A stretch of DNA of 38,430 nucleotides from contig NZ_JAEMQA010000101.1 in assembly GCF_022759005.1 (NCBI RefSeq), forward strand, positions 1 to 38,430, given 5' to 3'. The notes beneath the pieces were generated by a model that worked only from the letters and a program-made list of their open reading frames with translations, made no database searches and was not told the DNA's origin. Each line of letters starts with the position of its first letter. Within the stretch, counting starts at the first letter, position 1. Positions 35,219 through 38,430 of this stretch are shown here, piece after piece. The DNA is from Sulfuricurvum sp. (GTDB lineage: Bacteria; Campylobacterota; Campylobacteria; Campylobacterales; Sulfurimonadaceae). The translations under genes were made by a program, and so were the position numbers.

Positions 35219-36715
35219 CTAAAAAAGGGTTGCAACGGTATTTCGTTCGTTTCTCTTACCTTTTGAAGCGAGAGATTTGGTTTCACCGAAAAAGGTAATT
35301 TCATTTTCACGTAAAATACGGATGATATTCGTCGTCCCCGGCGTACCGATAGGATACCCCGCCGTGAAAATATAGGTATTATTTTTATCGATAATGTTTC
35401 GCTTTAATCCGCTTTGGATAATCTCCATCAGCATATCTTCGATGCGCCCTTTTTTGATGTGATAAGCCGGTACCACACCCCAAGCCAGTGTCAGCAATCG
35501 GGCTACTCTCTCTTCATGGGTTGCGGCATATATGGTCATTTTCGGACGGTATCGGGAGAGTTTTTTCGCCGATTGGCCTGAAGCCGTCATGGCAATAATC
35601 CCCTCCGCATTGAGGGAGTCTCCCAACCGCACTGCCGATTCATTGACCATATCCATCGCATCATCATAACCGAAATTAAATTTCTCATAGGGATAGATCT
35701 CTTCGATTGATCGGATCGTGTTCACCATTGTCTCGACAACCAATACCGGATTATGCCCTATTGCACTCTCTTCTGAGAGCATTACCGCATCCGTTCCATC
35801 CAGTACGGCATTCGCGACATCGCTGATTTCTGCCCGCGTCGCCGACTCTTTTTCTGTCATGGACAAGAGCATTTGGGTCGCGGTAATAACAGGTTTAGAA
35901 TGGGAATTTGCCTTGTCAATCAACATTTTTTGAATCGTCGGAACTCGGTAATACGGAACTTCGATCCCCAAATCCCCGCGCGCGACCATTAACCCGTCCG
36001 AATGACGTAAAATTTCATCGATGTTCTCTACCGCATCAAACTTCTCGATTTTGGCGATGAGTTGAACATCTCCGCCGTATGAACGGACAACGTCACGGGC
36101 GTTGATCATATCCTGTGCGTTCTGAACAAACGAAATGGCCATAAAATCAATCCCGTTTTCAACGCCCCATTTCATGTCCGCCTTGTCTTTTTCGGTCAAA
36201 ATTTCAATCCCTAAACGGGTATTCGGAAAATTGATCCCTTTATTGGAAGAGAGTTTTCCTTTGTTCTCAACGACCGAACGTACGTATTGCGTAGTAATCT
36301 CAACGATACGTGCCCGAATCAATCCGTCATACAAATAAATCGAATCTTCCGGTTTCAACATGCGTAAAATATCGTTTTGATTGACGGAAAGGCGATAATG
36401 ATTGTCTCCGACTTTTTCACCGACACAACTCTCAAACTGAAAATCGAGTACATCTCCGCTTTCAAGATTAAACTCTTCTTTGAGTTTACCGACACGGATT
36501 TTTGGGCCGCTAATATCTTGCATAACTCCTACGATCAATCCGGTTTGACGCATGGCCGAACGGATATTTGCTAACACTTCCGAATGATATTCATGTGTAC
36601 CGTGAGAAAAATTGAGACGAAAGACATTGACTCCGGCTTGGATCAAAGCCGCAAGGGTTGCAACATTATCCGATGCAGGACCGACGGTTGCTAAAATTTT
36701 AGTCCGTTTTTGCAC
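35219..36715 (-). CDS. pyk: Pyk, pyruvate kinase
   Basis: It converts phosphoenolpyruvate and ADP to pyruvate and ATP. I start at GTG 36715 (498 aa), with AAGGTGG 5 bases upstream; the ORF track's TTG has no ribosome-binding site and homologues begin at KRTKILATVGPASD. Visible motifs are NVFRLNFSHGTHEYH, MQDISGPKIRVG, ISFVQNAQD, the active-site LIAKIEKFDAVENIDEI, GLMVARGDLGIEVP, and KPVITATQMLLSM. The C-terminal allosteric domain is present (IIAMTASGQSAKKLSRYRP). It lies upstream of cmoA on the minus strand with a repeat-containing gap between them. Confidence 0.97.
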   Translation of the reverse strand: MQKRTKILATVGPASDNVATLAALIQAGVNVFRLNFSHGTHEYHSEVLANIRSAMRQTGLIVGVMQDISGPKIRVGKLKEEFNLESGDVLDFQFESCVGEKVGDNHYRLSVNQNDILRMLKPEDSIYLYDGLIRARIVEITTQYVRSVVENKGKLSSNKGINFPNTRLGIEILTEKDKADMKWGVENGIDFMAISFVQNAQDMINARDVVRSYGGDVQLIAKIEKFDAVENIDEILRHSDGLMVARGDLGIEVPYYRVPTIQKMLIDKANSHSKPVITATQMLLSMTEKESATRAEISDVANAVLDGTDAVMLSEESAIGHNPVLVVETMVNTIRSIEEIYPYEKFNFGYDDAMDMVNESAVRLGDSLNAEGIIAMTASGQSAKKLSRYRPKMTIYAATHEERVARLLTLAWGVVPAYHIKKGRIEDMLMEIIQSGLKRNIIDKNNTYIFTAGYPIGTPGTTNIIRILRENEITFFGETKSLASKGKRNERNTVATLF

Positions 36716-36820
36716 AGTGCCCACCTTACTCAACTAATTGTTTTGGAAATAGTAACACACATTCATCGCAATACGGATACCAATCTGCCCAACTTTTAGT
36801 CCTTATCAGCTTTTTTAGAC

Positions 36821-36826
36821 TACAAT
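36821..36826 (+). promoter_or_regulatory. -10 box of the cyclase-like gene
   Basis: TACAAT follows TTTTTTAGAC and lies 29 bases before the ATG. Confidence 0.45.
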
Positions 36827-36855
36827 AGACGATTCATTGAAAAAGGCTATCCAAA

Positions 36856-37512
36856 ATGGGCAAAAGAGCGATACAAACCGATATTGTTCTAATCGATATT
36901 ATCGATTTTTCCCGATTAGGGATGGATATGCAATTGGAGATTATCTCCTATCTCTCTCTCACTTACAAAAAAATGATTCAAAAAATGCTCAAAGCATCAG
37001 GTATTTCGATGGAGCACATGCTTCAAGGAATAATCCCTACGGGTGATGGATTTTATTGCATTCTTCACCCATCTTTACGTGGTTTTGGTCCTATTCTTGG
37101 GCTCTCTTTTCTCCATTTTTCCGATTTCATTGCCAAAGAGTACTCCTATTTTAAAGGGATTCGAGTAGGAGTCCATACCGGAAAAGTTCACCGCTTTGAC
37201 GATATTTTAGGGCATGAAAATTTTATCGGTGACGGGTTAAACGAATGTGCCCGCTACATAGAAAATAAAAATCTTGCAAACAGCAATACGGTCATCATCT
37301 CCGATAAAGCATTCTTGTCACTCGAACTCTTTTTAAAAAGCCATACCGACTACCAAGAACTCCTCGCGCAATGTGAATTCCGACACAGTTCTATCCATAC
37401 ATTTGAAGACAAGCATCACATTACCCACCATGGATATCTCATTTGGATGCGCAAAGGGGGAATCATCCCTCCTCCTCGCCCCACATGGCTTGCCTCCTCT
37501 AAAAAATCCTAA
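36856..37512 (+). CDS. Class III adenylate/guanylate cyclase-like catalytic domain protein, stand-alone
   Basis: The 218-aa cytosolic protein consists of little more than a cyclase homology domain. The two metal-binding Asp are present (Asp14 in VLIDIIDFS, Asp64 in PTGDGFYCIL), and so are the transition-state Asn129 and Arg133 (GDGLNECAR). The GIRVGVHTGKV strand is well conserved. The purine-selecting positions are not those of adenylate cyclases: Ile60 replaces Lys and the partner position is Asn122 and not Asp. It may make cGMP, another product, or nothing. No sensor domain is fused. Next gene follows after 59 bases. Confidence 0.75.
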   Translation: MGKRAIQTDIVLIDIIDFSRLGMDMQLEIISYLSLTYKKMIQKMLKASGISMEHMLQGIIPTGDGFYCILHPSLRGFGPILGLSFLHFSDFIAKEYSYFKGIRVGVHTGKVHRFDDILGHENFIGDGLNECARYIENKNLANSNTVIISDKAFLSLELFLKSHTDYQELLAQCEFRHSSIHTFEDKHHITHHGYLIWMRKGGIIPPPRPTWLASSKKS

Positions 37513-37571
37513 TCACAGAAAAGCTTTTTTTCGATAAGATAACATCTACACACTATCCTTGAGGAGGATGT

Positions 37572-38234
37572 ATGCGCTTTACGGTTGATGAATACGCTAA
37601 AACTTTTAAAATGTCCAAAGAGATGATTCAAAATAAACTTCGGACAAAACGTCTAAACTATATTATCGAGGGGGGAGTAACCTACATCATTGTTCCTCGC
37701 AGCTCATTAGATGAAGACAAACGCCGCGAACTAACCCAAACGGCCAAATCCGCTGCTGCTCCGGCACCTCAAAAAACAACCGTCGGCATGATTATCGCTT
37801 TGTACCAAAAAGAGAACCAACAACTTAAACTGAAAATCAAAGAGCTCGAAGCAAAAATCGACCGTTTGGTCAATGACAAAGAACAGATGTTGATTGCCGA
37901 GCGCGAGCGAATCGAAGAGATCTATACCGCCAAAGATGAACAGCTCAAAAACTTCTTTGAAGTGATCAATACCAAACTTCTCCTCTCCCAAGAGAATAAA
38001 GTACACGATGTGGATATCTCCGCAACCCCCATAACCGCTGCACCGCAAACCACCGGCAGTGGGATTATTGAGCTCAAACGGTATCTCAAGTTTATCGGTA
38101 TGAGTTCGGATGAACGTAAAGCGGTCAGACGACGCTTTGAACTCGCATACGGCAGTGACGTCCGTGTTATCCAAAAAGAGGGAGAGTTTTACGTCGACCT
38201 CTCACGCTACGACTATACCGATTTTCTCTCTTAA
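37572..38234 (+). CDS. Putative HTH and coiled-coil protein (possibly DUF3972-like), function unknown
   Basis: In this 220-aa protein the N-terminal about 50 residues (RFTVDEYAKTFKMSKEMIQNKL) resemble a short helix-turn-helix of the excisionase/MerR type. An Ala/Pro-rich linker leads to a charged coiled coil (about 78-130, KIKELEAKIDRLVNDKEQ). A second low-complexity linker precedes a basic C-terminal domain (IELKRYLKFIGMSSDERKAVRRRF). From memory it resembles the DUF3972 proteins of Campylobacterota; this needs a profile search. GAGGAGGAT before the ATG is a very strong ribosome-binding site. A terminator follows. Confidence 0.7.
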   Translation: MRFTVDEYAKTFKMSKEMIQNKLRTKRLNYIIEGGVTYIIVPRSSLDEDKRRELTQTAKSAAAPAPQKTTVGMIIALYQKENQQLKLKIKELEAKIDRLVNDKEQMLIAERERIEEIYTAKDEQLKNFFEVINTKLLLSQENKVHDVDISATPITAAPQTTGSGIIELKRYLKFIGMSSDERKAVRRRFELAYGSDVRVIQKEGEFYVDLSRYDYTDFLS

Positions 38235-38240
38235 TCCATA

Positions 38241-38263
38241 AGGGCGCCTAGCCCTCTTTTTTT
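38241..38263 (+). terminator. Rho-independent terminator after the coiled-coil gene
   Basis: AGGGC and GCCCT pair around a GCCTA loop and are followed by seven T, starting 7 bases after the stop. The remaining 167 bases to the window end are very AT-rich and show no gene. Confidence 0.8.
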
Positions 38264-38430
38264 CCTTTTCCTCACCCTTTTAATCCATTCTTTCTCTAGA
38301 TCTACATCCTCTATATTTCGCATCACATCCAATTCATTTTGCATCCTAACGTAATTTATTAGACAAATTTTTATACAGTTTATCGTATATTTCAAACATT
38401 TTAATTAGTTTTTTAATTGGAATACTTCTT

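Noticed and set aside
38264-38430. Small RNA or new gene start in the AT-rich tail
   Set aside because: Only AT-rich sequence with the loose repeat TTTTAATT; the window ends before any coding signal appears.

Overview
The window looks like a chromosomal segment of a Campylobacterota (formerly Epsilonproteobacteria) bacterium. A sulfur- or hydrogen-oxidising member of the Sulfurimonas/Sulfuricurvum group is the most likely source. The signs are an ispDF fusion gene, a PEB4-type peptidyl-prolyl isomerase, abundant c-type-heme sensors, a Tat-exported molybdoenzyme operon, TATAAT/TACAAT -10 boxes without a clear -35 box, and dense ATGA-overlapped operons. The genus is an inference. I see no phage, insertion sequence, CRISPR array, tRNA or rRNA.

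Layout. (1) 1-3235: the 3' end of glnD, then glmS. (2) 3343-7062: two paralogous membrane GGDEF proteins, tail to tail. Each has a periplasmic CxxCH sensor and a cysteine-rich GAF-like domain. One has an intact GGEEF site; the other has a degraded SGDTF site but keeps the RxxD inhibitory site. (3) 7169-9801: thiC then mrp on the minus strand, separated by a dispersed RPELVEG-type inverted repeat. (4) 10017-13708: a tightly packed plus-strand operon of ispDF, a pseudo-receiver regulator, a divergent ATP-sulfurylase-like gene and pgpA. (5) 13858-21536: a seven-gene minus-strand operon encoding a periplasmic complex iron-sulfur molybdoenzyme (four-cluster Fe-S subunit, NrfD-type membrane anchor, 1131-aa Tat-dependent catalytic subunit), a TorD-type chaperone, a polyferredoxin, a stand-alone AroE-N-like protein and an unknown protein. 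(6) 21770-23996: aroK, a periplasmic thioredoxin-like protein and hisD. (7) 24060-28513: a cupin, a third CxxCH sensor (a chemoreceptor), an M23 peptidase and fbaA. (8) 28590-33391: two tandem soluble hybrid histidine kinases and a periplasmic isomerase. (9) 33500-38234: nth, a small lipoprotein, cmoA, pyk, a class III cyclase-like protein and a coiled-coil protein with an HTH-like N-terminus.

How the genes relate. Housekeeping genes alternate with redox respiration and redox sensing. Three separate membrane sensors place a CxxCH heme motif at nearly the same position and feed c-di-GMP signalling or chemotaxis. The best candidates for undescribed biology are the molybdoenzyme operon with its AroE-derived accessory protein, the active/degenerate diguanylate cyclase pair with a shared five-cysteine GAF-like domain, and the ATP-sulfurylase homologue that has lost its sulfate-binding signature and is translationally coupled to a receiver lacking its phospho-acceptor. 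All assignments come from reading motifs. No database search was run.
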